DNA of 64,000 nt from Qipengyuania sp. YIM B01966 (GCF_016461955.1 NZ_JADMNM010000001.1:305598-369597); one strand, 5' to 3'; counted from the stretch's first letter, positions 20,012 to 28,659 are shown. The notes: a model not told the origin generated them from the letters alone. Program-made: numbers and translations.

Positions 20012-20329
20012 TCAGTCTTCGGGGGCGATGGTGACGCGCAACCCGTCGAGCGCGGGGGTCAGCGGCACCTGGCAGCCCAACCGCGAACTGGCCACGCGGT
20101 GATCGCTGCTTTCGAGCAGATCGTCCTCGTCCTCGCTCATCGGGTTCAGCTGATCGAGGAACGCCGGATCGACATGGACATGGCAGGTCGCGCACGAACA
20201 GCAGCCGCCGCACAGCGCCAGCAATTCGTCGAAGCCATTGTCGCGGATCGCTTCCATTACAGTCAGGCCGTCGGCCGCCTCGACAGTGGTTTCCTCGCCT
20301 GCGCGGTTGACGACGATGAGCCTTGGCAT
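20012..20329 (-). CDS. 2Fe-2S ferredoxin, adrenodoxin type
   Basis: A small cytoplasmic electron carrier of 105 residues. The cluster ligands follow the adrenodoxin pattern: Cys40-x5-Cys46-x2-Cys49 and Cys86, with [12 protein letters not shown] and the acidic [10 protein letters not shown] patch that docks redox partners. Two extra cysteines (Cys43, Cys44) lie between the first and second ligands. Its adrenodoxin-like make-up suggests service to a cytochrome P450 or to Fe-S/heme A assembly rather than photosynthesis. It diverges from the glycosylase gene at 20434 and has no partner reductase nearby. Confidence 0.85.
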   Translation of the reverse strand: MPRLIVVNRAGEETTVEAADGLTVMEAIRDNGFDELLALCGGCCSCATCHVHVDPAFLDQLNPMSEDEDDLLESSDHRVASSRLGCQVPLTPALDGLRVTIAPED

Positions 20330-20433
20330 ATGGCGCTGCTTTCCTGCGGTGAACTGGCGCGACCAGCCGCGCTGGCGTGCTCGCTAAAAGCTGGCAGCCG
20401 GCTTGGCAAGCGGCCTTGCGGAGAGAGTGCGTT

Positions 20434-21057
20434 ATGGGCCTGACTGCCGAACAATTGCGCGCCGGGCTTGATGCGGTGGCGGCTTGTGAGCCAGCGGTGG
20501 CGCGGGCGCTGGGACTGGCCGGCTATCCCGCACCGCGCATCCGCGAGCCCGGCTACGCGACCTTGCTGCGCACGATTGTCGGCCAGCAGGTCAGCGTCGC
20601 CTCGGCCGCGTCGGTCTGGAACAAGCTTGAGACGCAGCTCGGCACAGGCGTCGATCCCGCGGCCCTCCTCGCCAGCACCGAGGACGAATTGCGCGCCTGC
20701 GGCCTGTCGCGGCAGAAGCAATCCTATGCCCGCAGCCTCGCGCAACTGGTGGTGGACGGGGCACTGGCCCTGGACGCGCTGCCGGCCGATGACGAGGCGG
20801 CGATTGCCGAACTGACCCGGATCAAGGGCATCGGCCGCTGGTCGGCGGAAATCTATCTGCTGTTCGCCGAAGGGCGGCCCGACATCTGGCCGGCGGGCGA
20901 TCTGGCGGTGATGGAAGCGATCGGCCGCATCCTCGCTCTGCCCGCCCGGCCCGACGAGAAGGCCACCCGCGCACTGGCCGAACCCTGGCGCCCCTACCGC
21001 GGCGCGATGGCGGTCTTCGCCTGGCACTATTACCAGCACAGCGCCGCCCCGGTGTGA
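20434..21057 (+). CDS. DNA-3-methyladenine glycosylase II (AlkA-like, HhH-GPD)
   Basis: A base-excision repair enzyme that removes alkylated bases. The 207-residue product carries the LLRTIVGQQVSVASA helix, the helix-hairpin-helix LTRIKGIGRWSAEIYLL and the downstream catalytic aspartate region WPAGDLAVMEAIGR. It lacks the N-terminal AlkA domain of E. coli AlkA, as expected for the short HhH-GPD type. The ATG at 20434 has GGAGAGAG upstream, so the longer reading from 20377 was not used. It stands alone, divergent from the ferredoxin gene. Confidence 0.85.
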   Translation: MGLTAEQLRAGLDAVAACEPAVARALGLAGYPAPRIREPGYATLLRTIVGQQVSVASAASVWNKLETQLGTGVDPAALLASTEDELRACGLSRQKQSYARSLAQLVVDGALALDALPADDEAAIAELTRIKGIGRWSAEIYLLFAEGRPDIWPAGDLAVMEAIGRILALPARPDEKATRALAEPWRPYRGAMAVFAWHYYQHSAAPV

Positions 21058-21177
21058 GGGTATGCCGCTCCACCAAACCGCGATTGCGTCCGACGACCGG
21101 CATTGCGCGGCGTGCTGTAGCGGCTACATTCGCTGATATGAGGGCCGCCATCCGAGTGGCCGCGTGAGGAGGATGAT

Positions 21178-23283
21178 ATGACCGGGTTCCCCGCCGCCGC
21201 CGCCCGCCTGTTTGCCGGGGCTGCTGCCACCGCGCTGCTTGGCGCCTGCGCCACTACCTACACCGACGGAGCCGCGATGACCGCTGCCACCACCACCAGC
21301 ACCACTGCCGACACCCGCACCGCTGCCGAGCGGGTAGCGAACTTCCCGCTCATTCCGCGCAGCGTGATCTACGGCAATCCGAGCCGCTCGGGCGCGCAAT
21401 TGAGCCCCGATGGGCAATGGCTGAGCTGGCTGGCGCCCAAGGATGGAGTGATGAACGTGTTCATCGCGCCGGCCGCCAACCCCACTGCCGCGCGGGCAAT
21501 GACCGCCAGCACCGACCGGCCGATCCGGCAATATTTCTGGGCGCCCGATTCCAAGAGCGTACTCTACATCCAGGACAAGGGCGGGGACGAAAATTTCCTG
21601 CTCTACGGCGTCGATGTTGCCACCGGCGCGGAACGCACGCTGACCCCGTTCGAACGCAGCCGCGTCACCATAGTCGGCGCATCGAGCACGCAGCGCGACA
21701 CCATCCTGGTGGGGATCAACAACCGCGACCCGCGTTATCATGACGTCTATCGGCTCAACCTCAACACCGGCGCGCTGACCGAAGTCTATCGCAATGATGC
21801 CTATGCCGGGTTCATGGCCGACGACACCCTGGCACTGCGCATGGCGATCAAGCAGAACGCGCAAGGCGGCACCGACTTCTATCCGATCGAAAACGGCCGC
21901 GTCGCCGACCAGCCGATTGCCAGCACCGGCCTTGCTGATGCGCTGACCACCAGCCCGGCGGGCTACACGTTCGACGGGCGCACGCTGTACTGGATAGACA
22001 GCCGCGAGCGGAACACCGCCGCGCTCTATGCGCTCGACACGCAGACGGGCGAGCGGCGGCTGATCGCCGAAGATGCCAAGGCCGATCTCGGCGGCACGAT
22101 GCGCAACCCGCGCACCGGCGAGGTAGAGGCTTATTCGGCCTATTACCTGCGCAATCAGTGGACCGCGCTCGATCCGGCGATCAAGGCGTCGCTCGATTTC
22201 CTCGACAGCCGGCTCGAAGGGGATTTCGGCGTCGCCTCGCGAACGCTGGCCGATGACAAGTGGATCGTCGGCAACGACCCGCTGACCGCGCCGGCGAAGA
22301 CCTGGCTGTACGATCGTACCGCCGGCACGCTGACCGAGCTTTATACCTCGCGCCCCGACCTCGTCGGGGCGCCGCTCCAGCCGATGCATCCGCTGGAAAT
22401 CCGCGCCCGCGACGGGCTGACCCTGCCCTCCTACCTCACCCTGCCGCCGGGCAGCGACAGCAATGCGGACGGCGTGCCCGATGCGCCGGTGCCGATGGTG
22501 CTGCTGGTCCATGGCGGGCCGTGGGCGCGCGACGGCTATGGCTACAATTCGGCCCATCAATGGCTGGCCAATCGCGGCTATGCGGTGATGAGCGTCAATT
22601 TCCGCGGCTCGACCGGCTTCGGCAAGGAGTTCATCTCGGCCGGTGACCTCCAATGGGGCCGCGCGATGCATGACGATCTGATCGACGCGGTCGACTGGGC
22701 GGTTGAGCGCGGCGTGGCGCAGGCCGACAAGGTGGCGATCATGGGCGGATCCTATGGCGGCTATGCCACGCTCGCCGGGCTCACCTTTACACCCGAAAAA
22801 TTCGCCTGCGGGGTCGATATTGTGGGCCCGTCGAACCTCGAAACGCTGCTGAAGACCATTCCGCCCTATTGGGAGCCGATGGTCCGCCAGTTCCACGAGC
22901 GGATGGGCAACCCCAACACGCCCGAAGGGTTGGCGATGCTGAAAGAACGCAGCCCGCTCTACAGCGCGAACCGCATCCAGCGCCCGCTGCTGATCGGCCA
23001 GGGGGCGAACGATCCGCGCGTCAATCAGGCGGAAAGTGACCAGATCGTTGCGGCGATGAAGGCCAATAACATCCCCGTCACCTATGTCCTGTTCCCCGAC
23101 GAGGGCCACGGCTTTGCCAAGCCGGCGAACAATATCGCCTTCAACGCGGTGGCCGAAAACTTCCTCGCCCAATGCCTTGGCGGGCGGGCCGAGCCGGTGG
23201 GCGACACGGTGCGGGGTTCAACCGCGCAGATCGTCGAAGGGGCGAGCTACGTCCCCGGCTTGGCTGAGGCGTCGACCCGCTAA
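21178..23283 (+). CDS. Exported S9-family peptidase (prolyl oligopeptidase / acylaminoacyl peptidase type)
   Basis: The 701-residue product starts with a signal peptide ending in a lipobox-like LLGAC, so it is probably a lipoprotein or periplasmic. Residues about 50-380 form the beta-propeller (repeats such as LSPDGQWLSWLAPKDG and FWAPDSKSVLYIQDKGGDEN). The C-terminal hydrolase domain has VLLVHGGPWARDGYG, the nucleophile MGGSYGGYA (Ser525), Asp612 in GANDPRVNQ and His644 in DEGHGFAKP. GAGGAGGAT precedes the ATG. It cleaves short peptides, as known for the family; the natural substrate is unknown. An SDR gene follows after 13 bases. Confidence 0.9.
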   Translation: MTGFPAAAARLFAGAAATALLGACATTYTDGAAMTAATTTSTTADTRTAAERVANFPLIPRSVIYGNPSRSGAQLSPDGQWLSWLAPKDGVMNVFIAPAANPTAARAMTASTDRPIRQYFWAPDSKSVLYIQDKGGDENFLLYGVDVATGAERTLTPFERSRVTIVGASSTQRDTILVGINNRDPRYHDVYRLNLNTGALTEVYRNDAYAGFMADDTLALRMAIKQNAQGGTDFYPIENGRVADQPIASTGLADALTTSPAGYTFDGRTLYWIDSRERNTAALYALDTQTGERRLIAEDAKADLGGTMRNPRTGEVEAYSAYYLRNQWTALDPAIKASLDFLDSRLEGDFGVASRTLADDKWIVGNDPLTAPAKTWLYDRTAGTLTELYTSRPDLVGAPLQPMHPLEIRARDGLTLPSYLTLPPGSDSNADGVPDAPVPMVLLVHGGPWARDGYGYNSAHQWLANRGYAVMSVNFRGSTGFGKEFISAGDLQWGRAMHDDLIDAVDWAVERGVAQADKVAIMGGSYGGYATLAGLTFTPEKFACGVDIVGPSNLETLLKTIPPYWEPMVRQFHERMGNPNTPEGLAMLKERSPLYSANRIQRPLLIGQGANDPRVNQAESDQIVAAMKANNIPVTYVLFPDEGHGFAKPANNIAFNAVAENFLAQCLGGRAEPVGDTVRGSTAQIVEGASYVPGLAEASTR

Positions 23284-23296
23284 GCGCGGCGAGGCG

Positions 23297-24100
23297 GTGA
23301 GCGAGCAGCGGGCGATCTTCGTCAGCGGCGGCGCGTCCGGCATCGGGCGCGCCATCGCCGAGCTGTTCGCCGCGCGCGGCTGGTTTGTCGGGCTGGGCGA
23401 TATCGACAGCGCGGGGATGGCGGCGCTCGCCGCCATGCTGCCCGCGGGGCGTGTCTCGACGCACCAGCTCGACGTGCGCGACCGGGGCGCATGGGAACGC
23501 GCGCTGGCCGAGTTCATCGCCGCCGCCGGCCGGCTCGATGTGCTGGCCAACAATGCCGGCATCCCGCTGGGCGGCGCGCTGGCCGACAATTCGCCCGAAG
23601 AGATCACCCGCTGTCTCGACATCAATCTGAAGGGTGCGCTGTTTGGCGCGCAGGCCGCGTTCCCGCATCTCGTCCACAGCGCCCCCGGTTCCTGCCTGCT
23701 CAACACCGCCAGCGCGGCGGGCATCTGGGGCACGGCCGGGGCGAGCGTCTATTCGGCGACCAAGTTCGGCGTCCGCGCGCTGACCGAAAGCCTCGATGGC
23801 GAATGGGCCGAACATGGCATCGCAGTGCGCAGCCTGATGCCCGCCTTCATCGACACCCCGCTGCTCGACCACGCGCCCAATGTGACCAGCAACGAACGCA
23901 TCCGCCAGCGCGTGCTCGATGCCGGGCTGGAGATTACTCCCGTCAGCGATGTGGCCGAAGCCGCCTGGGCCGCTGTCCATGGCGAGCGGCTGCACACGCC
24001 GGTCGGCAAGACCGCCCGCCGCCTCGCCTTCGCCAGCCGCTGGATGCCCGCCCGCCTGCGCCGCATGAGCCGCGCCAGCGCGCGCCCGATGGGGCGGTGA
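23297..24100 (+). CDS. Short-chain dehydrogenase/reductase
   Basis: A 267-residue classical SDR. It has the NAD(P)-binding SGGASGIGRAIAELFAARG, LANNAGIPLGG, LLNTASAAG and the catalytic YSATK, where Tyr and Lys activate the substrate. GDID at the end of the second strand suggests preference for NAD over NADP. The GTG at 23297 has GGCGAGG upstream and is 13 bases after the S9 peptidase stop. The C-terminal end is basic (MPARLRRMSRASARPMGR). The substrate cannot be told from the sequence. It is probably co-transcribed with the flanking hydrolase genes. Confidence 0.85.
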   Translation: MSEQRAIFVSGGASGIGRAIAELFAARGWFVGLGDIDSAGMAALAAMLPAGRVSTHQLDVRDRGAWERALAEFIAAAGRLDVLANNAGIPLGGALADNSPEEITRCLDINLKGALFGAQAAFPHLVHSAPGSCLLNTASAAGIWGTAGASVYSATKFGVRALTESLDGEWAEHGIAVRSLMPAFIDTPLLDHAPNVTSNERIRQRVLDAGLEITPVSDVAEAAWAAVHGERLHTPVGKTARRLAFASRWMPARLRRMSRASARPMGR

Positions 24101-24102
24101 GG

Positions 24103-25158
24103 ATGCGCGTCGTATTGCTCGTAGCGGCGCTGGCCGCGCTGGTCGCAACGCTGCCAACACCGACCGCCGCGCAATCGCAGCTGCCGCCGGGCCAGCCTTT
24201 TGCCACCGCTACGACGCATCGCGTGCACTCGACCATCCTTGGTGGCGAGCGCAGAATCACCATCCGCCTGCCGGCCGAATATGCGGCCGAACCCGAACGG
24301 CGGTTCCCGGTGGTCTATCTGCTGGATGGCGGCCCCCAGCAGGATTTCGAGCATATTGCCGGTATCGCGCAGAGCCGCGAGATGAACGCCAGCTTCGCGC
24401 CGTTCATTCTGGTGGGCATCGAAAGCGTGAACCGCCGCCACGAATTGTCGCCGCCGGTGGTCGATCATGCACCTTACCAGGCGTCTTTGCGCGCCGTGCC
24501 AGGTGGCTCGGCCCGTTATCGCGATTTTCTCCGCGACGAGCTCAAACCGATGATCGCCGCATCGCTCCGCACCAGTGGGGAGGATGCGGTTATGGGCGAA
24601 TCCCTGGCGGCCTTGTTCGTGGTCGAAACGCTGTTCGAAGAACCGGCTTTATTCGACGATTATATCGCCATTTCGCCTTCGCTGTGGTGGGAACAGATGA
24701 AATATCCGCGCGAAGCGGCTGATCGGTTTGCCCGCTTTCCGGCCGGCGAGCGGCGGCTCTACCTGACGGTCGCTAATGAAGGCGACTGGCATCGCGAGGG
24801 GATGGAACGGCTGGTCGATGTCCTGCGCGAAGCTGCGCCGCCGGGTTTGCAATGGATCTATGTCCCGGTGGGCGACAGCGAGACGCATGGCACGCTATTT
24901 CACCCCATGGCGCTCGACGCCTTCCGGACACTCTATGGCACGCCGACCCGCGAGTATAAGGCGGAGCGACTGATCGGCGGACGGGCTCCGCTTGAGCGCA
25001 GCGCGGAGGAGCAGGCCCGCATGGACGCGCCCTGCACGCGCGACACGGCTTGGCGGACCACGCCTGGCGCGGCGGCAGCAGGGCGCGATCGGCTATATTA
25101 TCGCTGCCTGCTCTACGACCTTGGCCCGCTTGCACGCGAGGGCAATCTGCGCCGGTGA
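24103..25158 (+). CDS. Secreted alpha/beta hydrolase, esterase D / Fes-like family
   Basis: The 351-residue product has a Sec signal peptide (cleavage near AAQS, residue 24). It then follows the putative-esterase fold: RRITIRLPAEY, FPVVYLLDGG, and VMGESLAALFV with the nucleophile Ser167 in GESLA. The GDSETHGTLFHP segment supplies the likely catalytic histidine. The C-terminal 80 residues, with several cysteines, are outside the usual domain. The ATG follows the SDR stop by two bases. The family includes enterochelin-type and carbohydrate esterases; the substrate is unknown. No similar neighbour suggests siderophore use. Confidence 0.8.
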   Translation: MRVVLLVAALAALVATLPTPTAAQSQLPPGQPFATATTHRVHSTILGGERRITIRLPAEYAAEPERRFPVVYLLDGGPQQDFEHIAGIAQSREMNASFAPFILVGIESVNRRHELSPPVVDHAPYQASLRAVPGGSARYRDFLRDELKPMIAASLRTSGEDAVMGESLAALFVVETLFEEPALFDDYIAISPSLWWEQMKYPREAADRFARFPAGERRLYLTVANEGDWHREGMERLVDVLREAAPPGLQWIYVPVGDSETHGTLFHPMALDAFRTLYGTPTREYKAERLIGGRAPLERSAEEQARMDAPCTRDTAWRTTPGAAAAGRDRLYYRCLLYDLGPLAREGNLRR

Positions 25159-25180
25159 ACTTGCGCCCGCGCCTGCTACG

Positions 25181-25208
25181 CTGTCCTACATCCCCGGCGG
25201 CGCGCTAG
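25181..25208 (+). promoter_or_regulatory. Promoter-like CTGTCCTACA...GCGCTAG element without a downstream gene
   Basis: The 28-bp element shares 22 positions, including the whole CTGTCCTACA block and the terminal CGCGCTAG, with an element at 33413-33440 before the lysozyme gene. The GCTAG end resembles the housekeeping -10. It points into the 150-base gap before the oppositely oriented phhB, so either it drives an untranslated RNA or it is a relic. Confidence 0.3.
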
Positions 25209-25334
25209 ACCGCTGCTATTGCGTGTGGGCTGGCGAGGGCCCCCTCGTGCAAACCTGTCACCTGGCGGGCATAGAAGATACATTCATTGTTGATTATCAA
25301 GCAATTGCAATTGCCGTGGGGCGGATGACACCAC

Positions 25335-25352
25335 TGTCGCCTTTGTCGCCTT
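25335..25352. repeat. Tandem 9-bp repeat TGTCGCCTT x2 downstream of phhB
   Basis: Two exact copies of TGTCGCCTT lie side by side in the convergent gap between the esterase and phhB, followed by CTGTAGGA. The repeat is non-coding and close to the phhB stop codon. The rest of the 25159-25360 gap includes an AT-rich patch (about 25275-25315) and a short GC hairpin near 25231-25250, with no gene seen. Confidence 0.5.
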
Positions 25353-25360
25353 CTGTAGGA

Positions 25361-25651
25361 TTACAGCAGCGCGTCGATCGCCGCGGCCATGCGCGCGTCG
25401 CGGGCGCTGAGGCCGCCGGCGTCGTGCGTGGTGAGCGCGATCTCCACCCGGTTGTAGACGTTCGACCATTCGGGGTGATGATCGTGCGTCTCGGCGAGCA
25501 GCGCGACCCGGCTCATGAAGGCCCAGGCGGCGCTGAAATCGGCGAAGGTGAAGCGCCGTTCGATCGCCGCGCCATCGCGGGCCAGCGCCCAGTCGGGGTG
25601 CGCGGCGAGCAGCGCATCGCGCTCGGCATCGGTCAGACGGGGGACGGTCAT
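25361..25651 (-). CDS. phhB: Pterin-4a-carbinolamine dehydratase
   Basis: This 96-residue enzyme dehydrates 4a-hydroxytetrahydrobiopterin, recycling the cofactor of aromatic amino acid hydroxylases; homologues can also act as transcription co-activators. The active-site motif [27 protein letters not shown] with the two histidine pairs is intact. [20 protein letters not shown] gives the family's N-terminal helix. AAGGAGAG precedes the ATG. No phenylalanine hydroxylase gene is nearby. Confidence 0.93.
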   Translation of the reverse strand: MTVPRLTDAERDALLAAHPDWALARDGAAIERRFTFADFSAAWAFMSRVALLAETHDHHPEWSNVYNRVEIALTTHDAGGLSARDARMAAAIDALL

Positions 25652-25683
25652 TGTCTCTCCTTGCGCCCGGCCAGCGCGGGCGA

Positions 25684-25712
25684 TTGTTCGCCGCGCGGCT
25701 TTCGCCTATCGC
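25684..25712 (+). promoter_or_regulatory. Promoter-like TTGTTCG / CCTATCGC before ccmA
   Basis: TTGTTCG (25684-25690) and CCTATCGC (25705-25712) are 14 bases apart. The -10-like box ends eight bases before the ccmA ATG, and there is no Shine-Dalgarno sequence in between, which suggests a leaderless ccmAB message. Confidence 0.4.
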
Positions 25713-25720
25713 GCGGGGCC

Positions 25721-26314
25721 ATGCAAGCGCCGCCGCCCGCCGCCCTCGCCGCCCGCGATCTCGCCTGCCGGCGGGGCGACCGGCTGCTGTTTCGCGGCCT
25801 CTCGCTGGCGATGTTGCCGGGCGAGGCGATGCAGGTCGTCGGCGCCAATGGCACCGGCAAGACCAGCCTGCTGCGTATCCTTGCCGGCCTGCTGCGCCCC
25901 TATGCCGGCACGGTGGAGCGCGGCGGCGAGGTGGCCCTACTCGACGGGCGGCTGCCGCTGGACGAGCACCTGCCGCTGGGCCGGGCGCTGGCTTTCTGGG
26001 AGCGGATCGACGGGCGCGGTTACGGCGCGGAGGCGCGGGCGCGCTGGGGGCTCACCGCGCTGGAGGATGTGCCGGTGCGGCTGCTCTCCACCGGGCAGAG
26101 GAAGCGCGCAGGCGTGCTCCAGGCCAATGCGCGGGGCGCGCCGATCTGGTTGCTGGACGAGCCGCTCAACGGCCTCGACAGCGCGGCAGCAGAGGGGGTG
26201 GAGCAGGCGGTGGCGGCGTTCTGTGCCGGCGGCGGGGCGGCGGTGATTGCCTCACACCAGCCCTTCACGCTCGCCGGGATGCGCCGGATCGACCTGGCAG
26301 ATTATGCGCCATGA
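25721..26314 (+). CDS. ccmA: Heme exporter ATP-binding protein CcmA
   Basis: CcmA is the ATPase of the CcmABCD complex, which releases holo-CcmE during cytochrome c maturation. The 197-residue product has Walker A VVGANGTGKTSLLRIL, the signature LSTGQRKRAGVLQ, Walker B IWLLDEPLNGLD and the switch histidine in IASHQPF. The short length and LLRPYAGTVERGG fit CcmA rather than other ABC ATPases, and ccmB follows with an ATGA overlap. ccmC, ccmD and ccmE are not adjacent. Confidence 0.93.
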   Translation: MQAPPPAALAARDLACRRGDRLLFRGLSLAMLPGEAMQVVGANGTGKTSLLRILAGLLRPYAGTVERGGEVALLDGRLPLDEHLPLGRALAFWERIDGRGYGAEARARWGLTALEDVPVRLLSTGQRKRAGVLQANARGAPIWLLDEPLNGLDSAAAEGVEQAVAAFCAGGGAAVIASHQPFTLAGMRRIDLADYAP

Positions 26315-26967
26315 GTGCGGCTGCGGCGATCCTGCGGCGCGATCTGGCGCTGCTACTGGGCAATGGACGCGGCGGACCGCTGCTGCCGGTGCTGTTCTTC
26401 TGCGCAGTGGCGGTGTTGTTCCCCTTCGCCGTGGGGCCGGATGCCAAACTGCTGGCGCGCACTGGTGGCGGAGTGCTGTGGGTCGCCGCTTTGCTCGCCG
26501 CGATCCTGCCGCTCGACCGGTTGATCGCGCCCGATATCGAGGCGGGTTTCTTCGACCAGCTGGCACTGCGCGGCGTGGCGGAAGAAGCGGTCTGCGCGGT
26601 CCGGCTGGTGGCGCACTGGCTGAGCTTCGGGCCGCTGCTGGTGCTGGCGAGCGTGCCGGTCTCGGCGCTGCTGGCACTCGAGGGAGAGACGCTGCGCCTG
26701 CTGGTGCTGGGGCTGCTGGCGGGGACACCGGGGCTGGCCGCGATCGGGCTCATCATCGCCGCGCTGACCGCCTCCTTACGCAGCGGGGCGGCGCTGGCCG
26801 GGCTGCTGCTGGTGCCGCTGGCGATCCCGCTGCTGATTTTCGGCGCCGGCGCGCTGGCGGGCGGCGATCCGGCCGCGCTGGCTTTTTGCGCCGCGATCAG
26901 CCTGGTGCTGTGCGCCATCGCCCCTTTCGCCGCCGGCGCCGCGGTGCGCGCCGCGCGGGAAGGTTAG
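26311..26967 (+). CDS. ccmB: Heme exporter membrane protein CcmB
   Basis: CcmB is the membrane partner of CcmA in cytochrome c maturation. The 218-residue product has about six hydrophobic helices, and LLPVLFFCAVAVLFPFAVGPD, LIAPDIEAGFFDQLALRG and LIIAALTASLRSGAALAGLLLVPLAIPLLIFG match the CcmB pattern. It starts within ccmA (ATGA overlap) and its stop overlaps the convergent map stop by four bases. Usual length. Confidence 0.93.
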   Translation: MSAAAAILRRDLALLLGNGRGGPLLPVLFFCAVAVLFPFAVGPDAKLLARTGGGVLWVAALLAAILPLDRLIAPDIEAGFFDQLALRGVAEEAVCAVRLVAHWLSFGPLLVLASVPVSALLALEGETLRLLVLGLLAGTPGLAAIGLIIAALTASLRSGAALAGLLLVPLAIPLLIFGAGALAGGDPAALAFCAAISLVLCAIAPFAAGAAVRAAREG

Positions 26968-27791
26968 GCGTAAGGAGGCTTGTCGCGGCCGGTCGGGCTG
27001 AGGGTGAAAATCTCCACCCCGTCCTCGGTGATGCCGATCGAATGTTCGAACTGGGCCGAGAGGCTCTTGTCGCGGGTAACGGCGGTCCAGCCATCGTTCA
27101 GCAGCTTGACCCACGGTTTGCCCAGATTGATCATCGGTTCGATGGTCATGAACATGCCGGGCTTCAGCACCGGGCCAGTGCCCGCCTTGGCGGCGTGGAC
27201 CACTTCGGGCGCATCGTGGAACAGCCGGCCAAGGCCGTGACCGCAGAATTCGCGCACCACGCCGTAGCGGTACTGTTCGGCATGGGCCTGGATCGCCGCG
27301 CCGATATCGCCCAGCCGGTTGCCGGGGCGCGCCTGTTCGATGCCCAGCATCAGGCATTCATAGGTCACCTCGACCAGCCGCCGCGCCTTGAGGCTGACAT
27401 CGCCAACGAGATACATCCGGCTGCTGTCGCCGTGCCAGCCATCCATCAGCGGGGTGACATCGACATTGACGATGTCGCCATCCTTGAAGGTCTTTTCGGA
27501 CGGAATGCCGTGGCACACGACATGATTGATCGAGATACAGCAGCTATGTTCGTAGCCGCGATAGCCGAGCGTCGCCGGCACCGCGCCGGCATCCAGCATC
27601 ATCGCCCGCACCTTGTCATCGACGCTGGCGGTGGTCGCGCCGGGCGCGACCCATTCAGCCACCGCGTCGAGGATTTCGGCCGCCAGCGCGCCGGCCCGAC
27701 GCATCCCGGCAAAGCCGGCTTCGGTGTGCAGTTTGATCGAGCCGTCGCGAATGACGGTCTCGTCGCCGGTGACGAGTTGGTAATCGGTCAT
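26964..27791 (-). CDS. map: Methionine aminopeptidase, type I
   Basis: Map removes the initiator methionine from nascent proteins using two metal ions. The 275-residue product has GYRGYEHSCCISINHVVCHGIPS, the metal ligands in VNVDVTPLMDGWHGDSSRM, CGHGLGRLFHDAPEVVH (His), MFMTIEPMI (Glu) and the last ligand in AQFEHSIGITEDGVEIFT. It is a housekeeping type Ia enzyme with a slightly long N-terminus. The ATG has no strong Shine-Dalgarno sequence but a GCTAGGGC box eight bases upstream. Confidence 0.96.
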   Translation of the reverse strand: MTDYQLVTGDETVIRDGSIKLHTEAGFAGMRRAGALAAEILDAVAEWVAPGATTASVDDKVRAMMLDAGAVPATLGYRGYEHSCCISINHVVCHGIPSEKTFKDGDIVNVDVTPLMDGWHGDSSRMYLVGDVSLKARRLVEVTYECLMLGIEQARPGNRLGDIGAAIQAHAEQYRYGVVREFCGHGLGRLFHDAPEVVHAAKAGTGPVLKPGMFMTIEPMINLGKPWVKLLNDGWTAVTRDKSLSAQFEHSIGITEDGVEIFTLSPTGRDKPPYA

Positions 27792-27798
27792 GCGCCCT

Positions 27799-27806
27799 GC
27801 CCTAGC
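27799..27806 (-). promoter_or_regulatory. -10-like GCTAGGGC before map
   Basis: GCTAGGGC is placed so that transcription would begin at or next to the ATG. It matches six positions of GCTANAWC; no convincing -35 was found. The placement copies that seen before several other genes in this window. Confidence 0.35.
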
Positions 27807-27830
27807 GGGTGCCGCACGAAATTGCGAGCG

Positions 27831-28619
27831 TCAGCGTGGCGGGGCAAACGCCGCGCGGTAGGCCGGCTTCACCGTCGCCAGCACCGCGGCGGTCACCGGC
27901 AGGGTGATGTCATACGCACCTTCGGCATAGGGCCCGGCAACATAGGGCCCGGCGTGCAGCGTCAACCGGTCGATCCGACCAGCCCCGCGCGCCTCGGGCA
28001 GAACGGTGAGTTCGGCAAGCGGTGGGCAAGCGGCGAACGGATCGCCCGCACCGGGCCGATAATCGGCGCCCCGTCGGCTGCTGCGCTCGGCGTCAAGCGC
28101 CGCGCAGTAATCGCTGCGGATCGCGGCCTCGAGGGCGGTGGGCGTGGTGAACAGGTCAAGCGTGGGCACTGGCCGGCCCGCCGCCTTGCCCCACACCAGC
28201 CCCTCGCGCCCGCTGATCCCGTGCGCCCCGCCCGAATATTCGTAGAACGCTTTGGACAGGCTGATCAGCTGCGGCCCTTCGGCCAGCACCTGCCATTCGC
28301 TCTGGCTGACATAGGGGCGGAAGGGAAAATTGTTCGCTGCCGCGTCACGCTGAAAGGCGCGCGCCTCGCGGGCAAGGTCGGCCCGGGTGCTCCCCATCCG
28401 GTGGTGCAGTTCGGCCGCCAGGCGGGGATCTGCCCCGGCCGCCGCCGGCCAGCTATATTTGAACTCTTAAAGGCCGTTCGCCTCGGCCACAGCCTGCGCC
28501 CCGCTAGCACCGGCGGTGCTCGATGCGGCAGGTGGCGCAGGCTGCTCGGGCCCAGCGGCCGGCACGCAACCGGCGAGCATCAGTGAGACGAGAACGACGG
28601 CACGGCACGGCATGGTCAT
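27831..28619 (-). pseudogene. DUF4163/DUF3298-like lipoprotein gene interrupted by an in-frame TAA
   Basis: Reading from the ATG at 28619, the frame encodes a signal peptide with lipobox LAGC and a Pro/Ala linker ending VAEANGL, then meets TAA at 28467-28469. It continues in the same frame as EFKYSWPAAAGADP and runs to 27831. The downstream part (YVSQSEWQVLAEGPQL, FYEYSGGAHGISG, VAGPYAEGAYDITLPVTAAVLATVKP) resembles DUF4163/DUF3298 (RsiV/PdaC-like) proteins. From memory, relatives carry Tyr before EF, so TAA probably replaces TAC or TAT. Without readthrough only a 51-residue lipopeptide, or a signal-less 188-residue product from 28397, would be made. Starts at 28613 or 28637 are also possible. 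It could be a real null allele, a readthrough gene or a sequencing error. Confidence 0.75.
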
Positions 28620-28651
28620 GCGAAAACTGTCGCACATCCTGGCCCTACCGC

Positions 28652-28659
28652 GCTAGGGG
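28652..28659 (+). promoter_or_regulatory. -10-like GCTAGGGG before leucyl aminopeptidase
   Basis: GCTAGGGG ends seven bases before the ATG at 28666, which lacks a Shine-Dalgarno sequence. CTGTC...ACA upstream resembles the 25181 and 33413 elements but with a spacing two bases longer. The lipoprotein pseudogene starts only some 30-50 bases away in the other direction, so the two promoters must overlap. Confidence 0.35.

Noticed and set aside
28265-28510. 81-codon minus-strand frame overlapping the broken lipoprotein gene
   Set aside because: Different frame from the lipoprotein, Arg/Pro-rich, no ribosome site; the in-frame continuation across TAA explains the region better.
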